From Aquilaria yunnanensis (Eukaryota > Streptophyta > Magnoliopsida > Malvales > Thymelaeaceae): a DNA stretch of 64,000 bases. Of this stretch, positions 45,470 to 56,856 are shown one piece after another. The stretch spans positions 76,571,751-76,635,750 of the forward strand of contig CM077596.1 in assembly GCA_039654915.1 (NCBI GenBank), given 5' to 3'. The translations under genes and the position numbers were made by a program. Each line of letters starts with the position of its first letter. The stretch's first letter is position 1. The notes under the pieces are model-generated. The model was not told the origin of the DNA. It searched no databases and saw only the letters and a program-made list of their open reading frames with translations.

Positions 45470-48400
45470 ATGAATGTTGATGAAGAGATGGAGATGGTAG
45501 GAACCAGGTTCCACCCAACTGATGAAGAGCTCATAAATTACTACCTTAAAGGCAAGCTACGGGGTGTAAACTCCAACTCTATCCAAAAAATCACTGACAT
45601 CGGCAACCAACTCAGCAACCTGGAACCTGATGAAATACCCCGTAAGTGTGTTACTCCATTTTTGCTTCTTGCAATTATATTGCTAGTCCTATTTCTAACA
45701 TTTTCTCTTTTTGTTTCGTTTCCATTTCTAGCTTCAATTATTAGACCACACTGATAAATTTAATGGGGATCTTCTTTTTTTTTTGGTATAAAAGAGACCT
45801 AATAGGCTTGTTAGACTACAAATAAGAGGTTTAGTTCTCTTGTTTTCTCACCTTTGAGAGAGAGAAAGGGGGGGGGGTTTCGTCCATGATTTTTTTTTAA
45901 CTTCGTAGATCTTAAGGTACTAAGTTAGTTAATCTTTGCCCTCTTATTTCATTTTATCATATCACAGACAGAGTAGGCCTGATAACTACAAATGACAAGC
46001 TTTGGTGTTTCTTCTGCCGGAGAAAATATAAAGGAAAAGGATCACTGACCCAAAGAACTGCTAAGAGTGGATTCTGGAAATCAACAGGAAAGGACAGGAA
46101 CATAAGGTCCAGCGGCACAAATAAAATAATTGGCAAAAAGAAGACATTGGTTTTTTACAGAGGGAAATTCCCTGGTTCAAGGACTCCTTGGATCTTACAT
46201 GAGTATCGTCTACCAAGTTATGAGGTACGCACGTACGGATATGATACTAGTCCTTATTCTTAGCAGTGTCGAGTGTCTTCGCTGATTGATGTGCCCAATT
46301 TTTAGACATGTACAATGCTACTGCAGTGTCATACTTTACATTGTTTGTGAAATCTTTTGCTCTGACTTTCTCTGAACTGGATTGGACTTGAGTAGCTTTT
46401 TCTTGTCTTCTGTTCCATATAGGTTTCGGAGGAGCTAGTTTTGTGTAAACTTATGAATAATGAAGATGCAAAAGTTGATGTTTTTTTGAGCACTGAAGGA
46501 AATCAACCGAGTCAAAGTGCACCTTCTGGTTCTGGAAACCAAGTGGTAGAGGATGCAGTTAGTGGTGTGAGTTTTGCACCATGTGTTTTTCATCACGTAC
46601 GCTACATTTTGTGTGCTAAGATGATACAGTGAAATTCATGACTTTCAGCTTCTGTTATTCAGGTCAGCCTGCATCCTGTTGAGATGCATCATGAGACAGA
46701 GAGTTTTGAAGAATTTGTTGATTATCTACACAGGCGAGGTTTGCTTTTTGGGGACGGAAATGCTTTAAATCCCGGTTTTACCTTCTCCAATGATGGCACC
46801 AAATCCTGGGATCCTGATGGGTCTTCGTTGCCCAAGAAGCCATTTTGGATGCTCTCTCCTCAAGATGATAATTTTGACTTAGAATTTGAGGGTTCAATTG
46901 AAGACTATTTTGCAGGAGAAAGCAACCAGCCAGGCCACACTGCTCAGAATGAAAGCATACCTTGCGCGGGAAGTAAAGCAACTAATACACAGGTAATGAT
47001 CCTTGTCCCCATAAAAGAAATGTCGGTGCAGTTAACATAGAATTAGTGAGGAATTGAAGAATGGGGAAATGAAGAAACAGAACATAGAGGTAGGAAGAGA
47101 AGGATAAACTACATAGCGAAGAGGTAGGAATAGTTAACTTACGGCAGCTATGTCACATTGCTAACAAAAGCTGCCTGATATATATATTCTTTTTTTCTTG
47201 TGACGCAGCGAGCTGGGACTCCAGAAAGCTCTAGAATGTATGATGAACAGCCTAGTAAAAAAGAAGTCACTAAAATTCCTAGTAATAAACAACCCATCGG
47301 AAGTGTATGCTGTCTTCAATCTGTTTCAATGGCAACACCTGAGCACCAGATCCCAGTAATAGGATACTACAAACATGTGGACAAGGAAGCTGACTCAAAA
47401 GGAGATACCTCGAAGGAGAAGCTTGGAAGAGAAGCATCATCATCAAGGAGCAAGGTGAGTGAAGTTTCTCATAAAAGGAGAAGAGGAGGCAGCAGTTTCT
47501 TTTCCTTGCCAGGCACGTCATCTACGAATTGTAAATTATTTGCTGATTCTAGTTACAGGGTGGGTATGTTGGAGCAAATGAGACTGATGACAACGTAGGT
47601 CATATATATTGTATTACAAAGTGTGGCTCAGACCCTGAACCACCACGAGGACGTATGCACGTGAAGGAGAAGGGAGGTGCACCAGCTGGCAGAACTCTTT
47701 GTGATACAACTCTGAGGATGTATGATTCCGGCTCTCCTTACGATCATAATTTGGCTGAACTTCTCGAGAGACTAAAAGAACTCTCAGTGGAGAACAATGA
47801 AGATGCAAAAGTTGATGGTTTTTTTAGCACCGAAGGAAATCAACCAAGTCAAAGTGCACCTTCTAGTTCTGGAAACCAGGTGGTGGAGGGTGCAGTTGGT
47901 GATGTAAGTTTTGCACCATGTGTTTTACATCACCTACATTTTGTGCATTTGAGATGATACATCGAAATTCATGACTTTCAGCTTCTATTATCCAGGTCAA
48001 CGTGCATCCTACTGAGCTCCATCATGAGACAGACAGTTTTGAAGAATTTGTTGATTATCTACACAGCCGATGTTTACTTTTTGGAGACGGAGGTGCATTA
48101 TATCCCGGTTTTACCTTCTCCGGTAATGGCACCATATCCTGGGATCCTCATGGGCCTTCATCCACCGAGAAGCCTTATTGGATGTTCCCTTCTCAACATG
48201 ATAGTTCTGAGTCTTTTGACTCAGAATTTGAGGGTTCAATTGAAGATTATTTTGCTGGAGAAAACAATCAGACGGGCCATACTGCTGAGAATGAAAACAT
48301 ACCTTGCACGGGAAGTAAAGTGGCTAACACACAGGTAATGATCCTTGTCTCTTTAAAAGAAGTGTTGGTGCAGTTAACATAGAATTGGGTGAGAAACTGA

Positions 48401-48619
48401 AGAATGGGGAAATGATGAAACAGAACACAGAGATAGGAAGAGAAGGATAGACTACATAGCGAAGAGGCAGGAATAGTTAACTTACGGCAGCTATGTTGCA
48501 TTGCCTGATATATTTGTTCTTTTGTTCTTGTGACGCAGCAAGCTGGGACTCCAGAAAGCTCTAGAATGTCTGATGAACAGCCTAGTAAAAAAGAAGTCGC
48601 AGGGTACGTCATCTACTGA
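45470..48619 (+). CDS. NAC-domain transcription factor with duplicated 3' exons
   Basis: Eight exons proposed: 45470-45641, 45968-46224, 46423-46566, 46663-46992, 47209-47454, 47559-47903, 47996-48334 and 48539-48619. They total 1914 nt and 637 residues, all joined in frame by GT-AG sites. NAC proteins are plant transcription factors; the N-terminal domain binds DNA and dimerises. Seen here: subdomain A GTRFHPTDEELINYYLKGKL; C RTAKSGFWKSTGKDRNI; D KKKTLVFYRGKFPGSRTPWI then LHEYRL; E ELVLCKLM. Exons 1 and 2 hold the NAC domain in the classical arrangement. The remainder is acidic and Ser-rich, with no membrane segment. Exons 3 (part), 4 and 5 are repeated as exons 6 (part), 7 and 8 by a 1337-bp tandem duplication. 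If exon 5 is not spliced at 47454, the frame would stop at 47598 and give a 430-residue form. Met7 (45488) is an alternative start. Confidence 0.85.
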
Positions 48620-48884
48620 TTGTAAACTATGTGCTGATTCTAGTTGCAGAGCGGATACGTTGAAGCAAATGAGACTGATGACACATAGGTCATATATATT
48701 GTATTACGAGGTATGACTCAGACCATGAACCACCACGAGGAAGTATGCGCGTGAAGGGGGAGGGAGGTACACCAGCTGGCAGAACTCTCCGTAATGTAAC
48801 TCCAAGGACGTCTGATACCGGTTATCCTGAACGATCATAATTTTGCTGAACTTCTCAAGAGACTAAAAGAACTCTTGATGGAGA
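46459..48884 (+). repeat. Intragenic tandem duplication of the NAC 3' exons
   Basis: Unit 1 is 46459-47795 (1337 bp) and unit 2 is 47796-48884. Both start AATGAAGATGCAAAAGTTGA. Exons and introns align throughout. Unit 2 lacks about 250 bp of the exon 5 region: KKEV is followed directly by the text that follows the missing part in unit 1. Its last part (48640-48896) is a frameshifted copy of the start of exon 6 and ends in a natural-looking terminus, LKRLKELLMENESE and a stop. Confidence 0.9.
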
Positions 48885-49316
48885 ATGAGTCGGAATGAAT
48901 CATGAATTTTCAGTGTTGCTTGTTCTCCAACCCAGTGATCTGAGGAATTGACAATCCAAGACAGTGGTTATTATCTGCTGGTATTTTGGGATGGCTGGTT
49001 TTAGGTATTTTGCTTGCTTTTGCAGTTTGTGTTCAGTAAGGTCTCCATCCTTCCTGTTGTTAACCAACTGCTTTCCTGCTTATTTCAGTAGCCAAGGATA
49101 TGTGAAATAGTATGTACTCGCTAGCCAATTTAGCTGGTAAATGATTTTGATATGTTTAAAACCTAAATTCTGATGATGAATTCTCCCTTTCTATGTACTC
49201 CATAAAGGAATACTGGATGATTAGAACTCGTTGGAAGGGAGAAAATTGCAGGAGGCCAGTTGACCCCTTGATTTCTACATGCTATTTTTTGTTGTTCTCC
49301 GACATGATCAGCAGTG
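48620..49316. other. NAC gene 3' flank
   Basis: Contains the decayed tail of the duplicated unit (to about 48896) and then probable 3' UTR and intergenic DNA. No other gene is seen. Confidence 0.5.
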
Positions 49317-49471
49317 TTGTTAAACCCGGTCTGGTTTGGTCAGTTGATACGGTTGGACCTTGACCTAAAGCTTCCATTGGGTGACCGAGTTTAACCTAAC
49401 TCCAGTCAATTGAACCGGTTAACCCGCAATACAGTAACTAGTCTGAGTCATTTTTCGGTTGGGTATAACAA
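49317..49471. mobile_element. Small MITE-like element
   Basis: TTGTTAAACCCGGTCTGG at the left and, reverse-complemented, TTGTTATACCCAACCG at the right. The interior contains AACCGGTTAACCCG. It is about 155 bp and non-coding. No clear target duplication was found. Confidence 0.55.
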
Positions 49472-49694
49472 TATTGATGATCAGTTTTAATCTATGTACC
49501 TTAAAATCCACTGTTTTTTTTGTTCTCTATCTTCTGAGCAAAATGATCTGTATTGTCTCCTACCTTCTGAAAGGAAGATAAAAAGAGCTTCTAAAATATA
49601 ATAATATTAAAGAACTCTTCTCTGGAAACGTTTCGTTTGCCTTTTCCATTTCTTCGACTCCAAGCAACCATCGATTCTTGATTCCCTACGCGTA

Positions 49695-51182
49695 GTCGAT
49701 GGAACAGCGGGCGAGCACATCTTTTCTGCCTATATGGGCCCCCTCCTGTCTAGCATTCTTACTAGTTTCAATTTATAAGTACGTTTTTATTCCCTACTCA
49801 CCAGATTCCCACTTTCCTACTAATTGAGATCGATATGGAAAATGGTAATCGTGTTGAAAATTTTGGCTAACTTGCACTATTAGTTGTCCAACTGACAAAT
49901 GTAATTGGTTTAAATAAAATATAATTCTGTGAGAAAACAAAAAAGAAACAAAACCAAATAAATATAATTTATTTTTGCAGAAATGATTTTCTCACTAAAT
50001 TTTTAAAGTTTGCTTGTTATTATATTAACCACTCAACTTCAGTATCTAATTTAGTACTAGCACCTTGTTAAAGTAAAAAAAAAAAATCAATTGAAAATTA
50101 TTTTATTTAGTATAAATTTATAAAAAACAATATCTGGTAAATGTCAAATATGAAGTTTTATCTTTATCTTCTAATGGAAGCCTACAAATAAAAAGGTAAT
50201 TTTGCAATAAATATTATTTTAAGAACATATTCATACGTTCATTACTTCAAGCAAAGATTTTCAATTTTCGTATAGTTTAGAGACCGAAAATTTACACAAA
50301 AATAAAAACTTGTACACATTATGATTGGAAACTGACAAAATAAAAAAGGAGCTGTTAACTTTCCTGTACATATTGAAAAACATTGCTATTCTGGATTTAG
50401 CAAAATTTTCATTTAAATTTTCGTATATACTTACATTTTCAGTAAGAAATTTGACTTGTTAGACCCTTCTGAGAGGTTTCGGTTTCAACAGAGTGCTTGT
50501 TTTATACTCTACTATTCGGTTAATGTGTGACCCTTTGAAGTTAATAGTATAATGTACGTTTTGAATATAGAATATTTTGGTAGAAGTACCTTTTCCTGAA
50601 AGAAAAAACTTTAACAAAGATATTAGTTTTTTTGGTGCGGAAGATCTGTAGATAATTTTCTTTTTTAAAAAAATAATTGCTTTCAAACAGAAGTTTTGTA
50701 AGCAGAGGTGGAATTAAATGAGGCCGGTAGGGGCTCGGCCCCTAAAATTATAAAATATCTATAATTTTTTAAAAATTTAAAGGTAAAATGTATTATGCTC
50801 CCTCCTTAAAATTAGTCAAATTCTTTTATAAGGATTATAATTTAACAAATATTTATTTTCACCTCTTTTTTATTAAAAAAAAAACTGGATCCATGCCTGT
50901 ATGTATGTGCTTCGGATGGAATATAATATTAGTTTTCGAATTGTATTGGAGCTTGGAAAATAGACATTTGAATAGAAAAAAAAAAAAAAAAAGGAATTTC
51001 TTTTTAGTCAAAGCATGAAGCATCCTGGTTTCTCCAGTCAGAAGAGATGATGGACTAAGTTGTCGCAATCTAAAGTTGAAGGCTTCCATTGCGTTGCCGA
51101 GCAATGAAGCAATTGAACAACACGTTGCATGAAAAGTAACGTCGTAACTTTCCCCGTCAGAGGACAGCATTTCAAGTTCAGT
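49695..51182 (+). repeat. Local duplication, unit 1 (with near-empty sites)
   Basis: Three sub-blocks in order: X (about 49695-49750, GCGAGCACATCTTTTC), Y (about 49751-49966, including GGTAATCGTGTTGAAAATTT) and Z (about 50992-51182, including AACGTCGTAACTTTCCCCGT). The same blocks recur, in order, at 51183-51225, 56798-58630 and 58750-59255. In unit 1 the Y and Z blocks lack the MULE and MITE found in unit 2. Between Y and Z lies AT-rich DNA, with a GGCCGGTAGGGGCTCGGCCC phrase near 50721 that looks like a dispersed repeat. Confidence 0.85.
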
Positions 51183-51897
51183 GGAAGAGTGAGCGAGCAC
51201 ATCTTTTCCTTTCTGCGTTTGTAATCTAGCTAGCATTAATACCCGGCATTCTGGGATTAAATTATGAAGAAAATATAATTAAATTTAAAATATAAAGTAT
51301 ATGAATATAAAAAAATAATTTAAATACCAAGTATTGTCATGAGAACAAAAAAAGGTTAGAAATAATAAATAATGTAATGATAATTTGAAATAAAACAATA
51401 GATAAAAATGTTATTTACTAACGTGAATGCTTCACACGTACAATAAAGTAGTAGTAATATGTGTCCTGATAATATACGTAATAGTTCAAATAAAAATAAA
51501 TAATTATGCAATTAATAATTGTGTGTTACCAGGTAAATTGGTAAGAAATCATATTCAAAATAAATACAATATTCTACTAATACTGCATATTATTTTAATT
51601 TTTATATAGTTCATAGTAGTGATGAAATATAAATTAGATAAAGAATTATAGAATTCCTAGATTAATATAATTATGTAAGAAATTACAAAAAAAAAATTAA
51701 CAATTAACAGATCCTTGAGTATATTTTAGACGTTAACATAAGGTGATACAAAATTTTATCTTTACACACTGTTTGTAAAATTTTAGATTGAAGAGTGAGA
51801 ATAATATATGTGCAAGAAAAAAAAATAGATTTACTATGGTGTATCAAGCTGTTAAAACACATACGGAAAAAATAAAAAAAAATTAAATTAGCATAAG

Positions 51898-53420
51898 TAT
51901 TTTAAGTATTAGTTATACGAACATACTCCAGCTCCCTTAGCATCACCAGAGGACACTGACCCTTACTGCACTCTCCAAATTGTCAATTCTATCTTATATT
52001 CCTATAAATTTTGAGAAACATTCAAACTAACCTGCATATTTTACAACAACTTATTAAAAGAAGAGATATAGTTACATTGGAGTGTTCAAATGACAGATTT
52101 TTGTATAAGCTAAATCATATAGAAAACTAAGTATAATTGGCCTAATTTGTCCCTTTCAATGGAGATGACAAAAATAACTCCACTGCCCCTACTCTACCCG
52201 AACCCGGCCACCCAAACTTGATATTACCCTCAAAGCTTGTTATGAGTTTAACTAATTTTACCCAAAACATTAGAAACCAAATTTATTAACCAGATTTATT
52301 ATGGAGTATCAGACTACTATAACATTTTTGGGAAAAATAAGACAAATAAAAAAATGAGTATGAGTATTTTAAGTATTAGTTTTAGGAACTAGGGGTGTAA
52401 ATGAATGGAACGTCTGGTGAACTGTTTAGTAAAAATTCATTTATATTTGTTTATTTAGTTAAACGAACGAATATTAACAGATTTTTGTGTTCGATTAGTT
52501 AAACAAACGAAGACGAATAAGGTCTTATTCGTTCATTTACATTCACAAACTGTTCAATTATTATTCATTTATGTTTATTTATTTATTTATTTATTTATAT
52601 CTATTTGTTTGTTTATTTATATATTAACTGTACATTTATTATTACATATATTTTATATATCATATATTTGTATTAATGTCCACTTACTCAACACACACAT
52701 GATTATGCGCCAATCTCTCCTAAATTAATCTTTTTTTCTCTTTCCCCAAACATAATTAGTCATTGCTCTCACAGTATTAACATACTATAGCATTAAGCCG
52801 AGCTCCATAGGTCTAAGGTATAATCTCTTTTAGCATCACCTATTGCTTTGTCAATCATTACTAGACTCACTCTAATTCAGGTTGGTGGTAGTCATCAACT
52901 TTAATTGTTTGTATTTGTTTATTAATAAACGAACAAACATAAATAGAGAAGTTATGTTCGTTTATTATTCCTATATTTGTTCATTAAAATGAACGAACAT
53001 GAACATGCCTTATTCGCATTTGTTGGGTTTGTTTACAGGTCTACCAAGAACATAGTCTTTGTCCCCTAGTACAGCTACCGCTAAGGGATACAGATTCGAC
53101 TGCCACTTCACCAAATTACCTATTTTGTTCTGTACGCCCTTTAAATTTTGAGAAATTGGTGAGTTATCCGTCATATTTCACAACTTATTAAGAAAATAAA
53201 CATAGCTACATTAATACGTTTAAATAATAGGCTTTGGCATAAGATAAATCAAATATGAGATTAAGTATAATTAACTAAGTTTGACCCCTACCAATAAGGA
53301 TGATAGAATTACTTTATTTGTCCCTACCCTTCTCAAACCAAGTCACTCTAACTTGACCCTTTCCACAAAGATTCAGGGAGGTTATGGATTTAATTAATTC
53401 TACTGTATCCTACCCCTCAT
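51898..53420 (+). repeat. Diverged tandem repeat of about 0.47 kb, second copy interrupted
   Basis: Copy 1 begins GTATTTTAAGTATTAGTT near 51898. Copy 2 begins with the same phrase near 52364, is broken at about 52389 by a hAT-like insert, and resumes near 53045. The copies share TTTTGAGAAA, CTTATTAA and AACTAAGTATAATT-like phrases in the same order. Confidence 0.7.
52389..53044. mobile_element. hAT-like MITE
   Basis: Begins AGGGGTGTAAATGAATGGAA and ends TTTGTTTACAGGTCT, whose reverse complement starts AGACCTGTAAACAAA. Both arms are rich in AAACGAACGAA-type text, as is usual for plant hAT MITEs. Flanks AGGAAC and AAGAAC may be a worn 8-bp target duplication. A short ATTT repeat lies inside near 52577. 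Confidence 0.65.
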
Positions 53421-54335
53421 AAGGTAGTAAATTTATTTCTAAATAATTTTTTATCTTAAAATAAAGTTACAATCTAGTGTAAATTTTTCTACGTTACCTT
53501 ATTTTATAAAATTTTATTTATTAATTATTTATAGACATACATATTTTTTTTAAACATATATAAAATAATGAAATTTATATACGCACACCAAATGGGTAAG
53601 CGTTTGTTATTCGCCTACCTATGGGACCTAGGTACGAACTCACTTATATATTAAGAGGGTTTATGTTTAGCAACATCCTCCCCAAACCTTCCTTTTCACA
53701 TTTCTAGCCCATGACCCATAAGTGGCCCAACCTAATGAACACTTAGAAAAAAATTCACCAAAATATATACATATATTTTATATTAAAAGATTTGTGCTAT
53801 AATAAAAATGTTATTATTTTTTTCTAAAGAAAAAATGTTCATTATTTCTCAAGATGATTGTTTAAAAAACCAATTATATGTTACATAGGATAGGGTTCTA
53901 GTTGAGTCAAGCTAAGCCCAAATACCCTTAGCTCGAGTTCAATTGAAACTTTTCATCAAAATCATAATGTAATAACAATCATATATTAGGCAAATCCCAA
54001 CTATTAGACGATTTCCATTTCAAAAAGTTGATAATGATGACACTTAATTGGCCCATGAAAAAATAAAAAGGAAGTTAATCTCAAACTCTATGGTTAAGAT
54101 ATAAAAACCTAGCCAAGCATTGAGTATTAATAATAAAGTTGTAAACTAATAATATTTATAGTGAAATTAATCTAATAAAGATCATTATAATTAACAAATA
54201 GAAATAAAAAAAATTGACCTACTCACTAAAGTAAATGACTAAACTTAAAAAAATTTAACCTGACCTTAATTTTTTATTACATTTCATGTTTCACCAACTT
54301 CCTAATATAGTGCTAGCTTATTTATTTAATTATTA

Positions 54336-54556
54336 CTCCATCTGTCCTAAATTTTATACATCATTAACTTTTCAACAATTAATCTATAATTTTTTTATTT
54401 TTAATATTTTATTATATAAATGAAACATATTTAAAGATAAATATAAATAAAGAATTATAGTTTCTAAACATTTTTTATTTTTTTATATTAAATAATAATA
54501 TGAATAAATTTAATTTAAATTATTAGAAAAACAGTCAAATAGAGCAATAGAGGGAG
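54336..54556. mobile_element. Stowaway MITE
   Basis: 221 bp flanked by TA (54334-54335 and 54557-54558). The left end is CTCCATCTGTCCTAAATTTT and the right end is AGAGGGAG, the inverse of the Stowaway CTCCCTC start. It is nested within the putative Helitron and is non-coding. Confidence 0.75.
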
Positions 54557-56276
54557 TAATTTTTTAAAAAAAATTTAAAGAAAAAAGAATGAAGGTAATG
54601 GAAAAAATTATAATTTGAAGCTAACAAATAAAAGCTCCAATAAAGTGTCATGTATTTTTAGTAAATAAACTTGATTAACTGATGAAAATAATAATAAAAA
54701 TATAATTTAAAATATATTTAAATTTTTAAAATAAAAAATATAATAGCAATTAACAAAATAAATGATAAGAAAAAATTAATCGTAACCAACCACACCATAA
54801 AAAAAATAAGAATATTGAATGAAAATTAAAAAAAAAAGGAACAAGGAACATGTCCACTATTGTTTATTAGTTTAGATTTTTTTTAATATGAACTTATATA
54901 TATGAAAAAATTTATAATAGGAACGATAAAAGTTTAAGATGTAATAAAGGTAATACTATTAACACACATCATAAGGCAGCTTTTTTTTGTATAATGCATA
55001 GTTGACCAATTCAATTTATAACAAAAAAAAAATACCAGCATTAGTTTGATGTGTTAGTTGAACCAAAAAAACATAATTTTGAAAATTATACAAGAATTTT
55101 AGATTGAATTCAAGCTTTTACAATTGAATAAAAACTAATGCCTTTTAACATTAAGAATATTAAAACTATTTTTAGTAAGTGTTAAAGTATTTTCTATATT
55201 TTCCTAAATTAAATTAAATATTAATAAATGTCAATTTAATTTTATTTTGTAAACAGTTATTGTTGACATTCCCATTTATTTTAGAAAGTGATTCAAATTT
55301 AAAATTATTTAAAAAATTAATCATTTTATTTTTATGAAAATAGGAGCTAATTGATGTGATTTTTTTATTTTAGATAATAAAGTGTTTTCTTGTGAATAAA
55401 TTATTCTTGTTATGTAAAAGATATTGTCTATTAAATTTCTATAATATATAAGTGGTATGGAGGTTTTAGAATAACTATTATAGGTTATGCTATTATTACC
55501 GAAATTAATGTTTCCTTACTAATTGCATTATATGTACATAATTTTAAAGAGCTTCCATTTTTTTGTATGAAGTTAATGTGCAAATTTATATGAGAAAATA
55601 TACTAAAAATCTATTTTAAAAGTGTTAATGCGTGAGAGATCGCAAGGAAGACAAAGGAATATTCAAAATTTTGTTCCCAAAAGTATTAAGATGTATATTT
55701 TTAGTACCAAAATTATAAAATTTTGATATTGATTAGTAAATGAAAAAGTATGCAAGAAAAATATCTTTTATGGTGACAACATAACCATTATACATTTATG
55801 GGTCTTACATAATTATATTTATCATAAGTTAAAAATACTAAATAGTATAATTACAATAATAAGAATTTATGGGTTTTATATAATGAATGACATACTTAGA
55901 AGATGTAAAAAATGAAACGTAACATATTATCAAATATATATTAAAAATTAACATATATTACACAACAATAAATTTTTCCCTTTTTTCTTGTCTCCCATCA
56001 ACTCATGTCCATATCTCTATTTCATCTTTGCATCTTCCATGACATATCTTTTAAGTTTACCCTATAATATGAAAATGATGAAAAAATTAATATTTTTTAA
56101 AAGAATATTGAACAATATATATAGAATTTAGTTTGAATTGCAATGTAAAAAACAAAATGTCATAATTCAAATCAACATACAAGGTAAGTATTTCATATGA
56201 CTAAAATGTATCACTACATAATAATATTGTGTCAATCAAAATAGATTCACAAAATAAAAGAATACATACATGCATA

Positions 56277-56295
56277 TATACATACATACATACAG
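56277..56295. repeat. (ACAT)n microsatellite
   Basis: A short run of ATAC/ACAT tetranucleotides within AT-rich DNA. Confidence 0.8.
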
Positions 56296-56856
56296 AAAAT
56301 AAGAAGAAGCTTAAGTCCAAGACATTAATGACAAAGAATTATGCATAATTTTCAATATTAAAAATATATGAATTTTTTTAAATGAAAATAGGAGAGATGT
56401 TTATATCTGTGTAAGTTTTGTAAACTTATGATGTATTAATATATATAGAGAAAAATGAGAAATGAAAGACATTAATTTTCTAAAATAGGTTACATTATAT
56501 ATGGCTAATAATATAAATAGAGTATTTATTTATGGAAGTTATATATTTAAAAGATTGTGTTTTCGAATGCAATTGACATGTATAAATTTCAAAATTAATA
56601 CATAGTTAACTTTCCTTTTAAATATCATGATAATTTAAAAAAATTAACATCATTTTAAAGTTAATGGAAGGACAAAATTGAAACTTTGGTGCAAAAGATG
56701 AAATGTGGCAGCGTGAGAGTAAAAACACGTAAGCACGATTTTAGGAAAAGACATTTGTAGACATGAACATACTCCTACTTTAGTATATAATATTAGATGT
56801 AAGCCCTCTCTTGCATATCATTCTTCCCAGTTTCAATTTTTAAGTACATTTTTATT

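Larger units (their letters stand above)
51226..56797 (-). mobile_element. Putative non-autonomous Helitron of about 5.6 kb
   Basis: Comparison with unit 1 shows that about 5.57 kb of AT-rich DNA separates sub-blocks X' and Y'. Read on the minus strand the insert starts TCTAATATTATATACTAAAG after an A, and ends CCCAGAATGCCGGG, TATTAATG, CTAG (a short hairpin, then a CTRR end). These are plant Helitron-type termini, and there are no inverted repeats or target duplication. The base after CTAG is not the expected T, and a CTAGCTAG doubling leaves the exact 3' end at 51226 or 51230. No Rep/helicase frame is visible, so it would be non-autonomous. Confidence 0.6.

Noticed and set aside
50859..51236. 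Minus-strand frame sharing SDGESYDVTFHATC with a frame at 59190-59384
   Set aside because: The similarity comes from the duplicated Z block as DNA. The frame is not preserved beyond it (the second copy stops soon after), and it lies in promoter-side DNA of the NAC gene.
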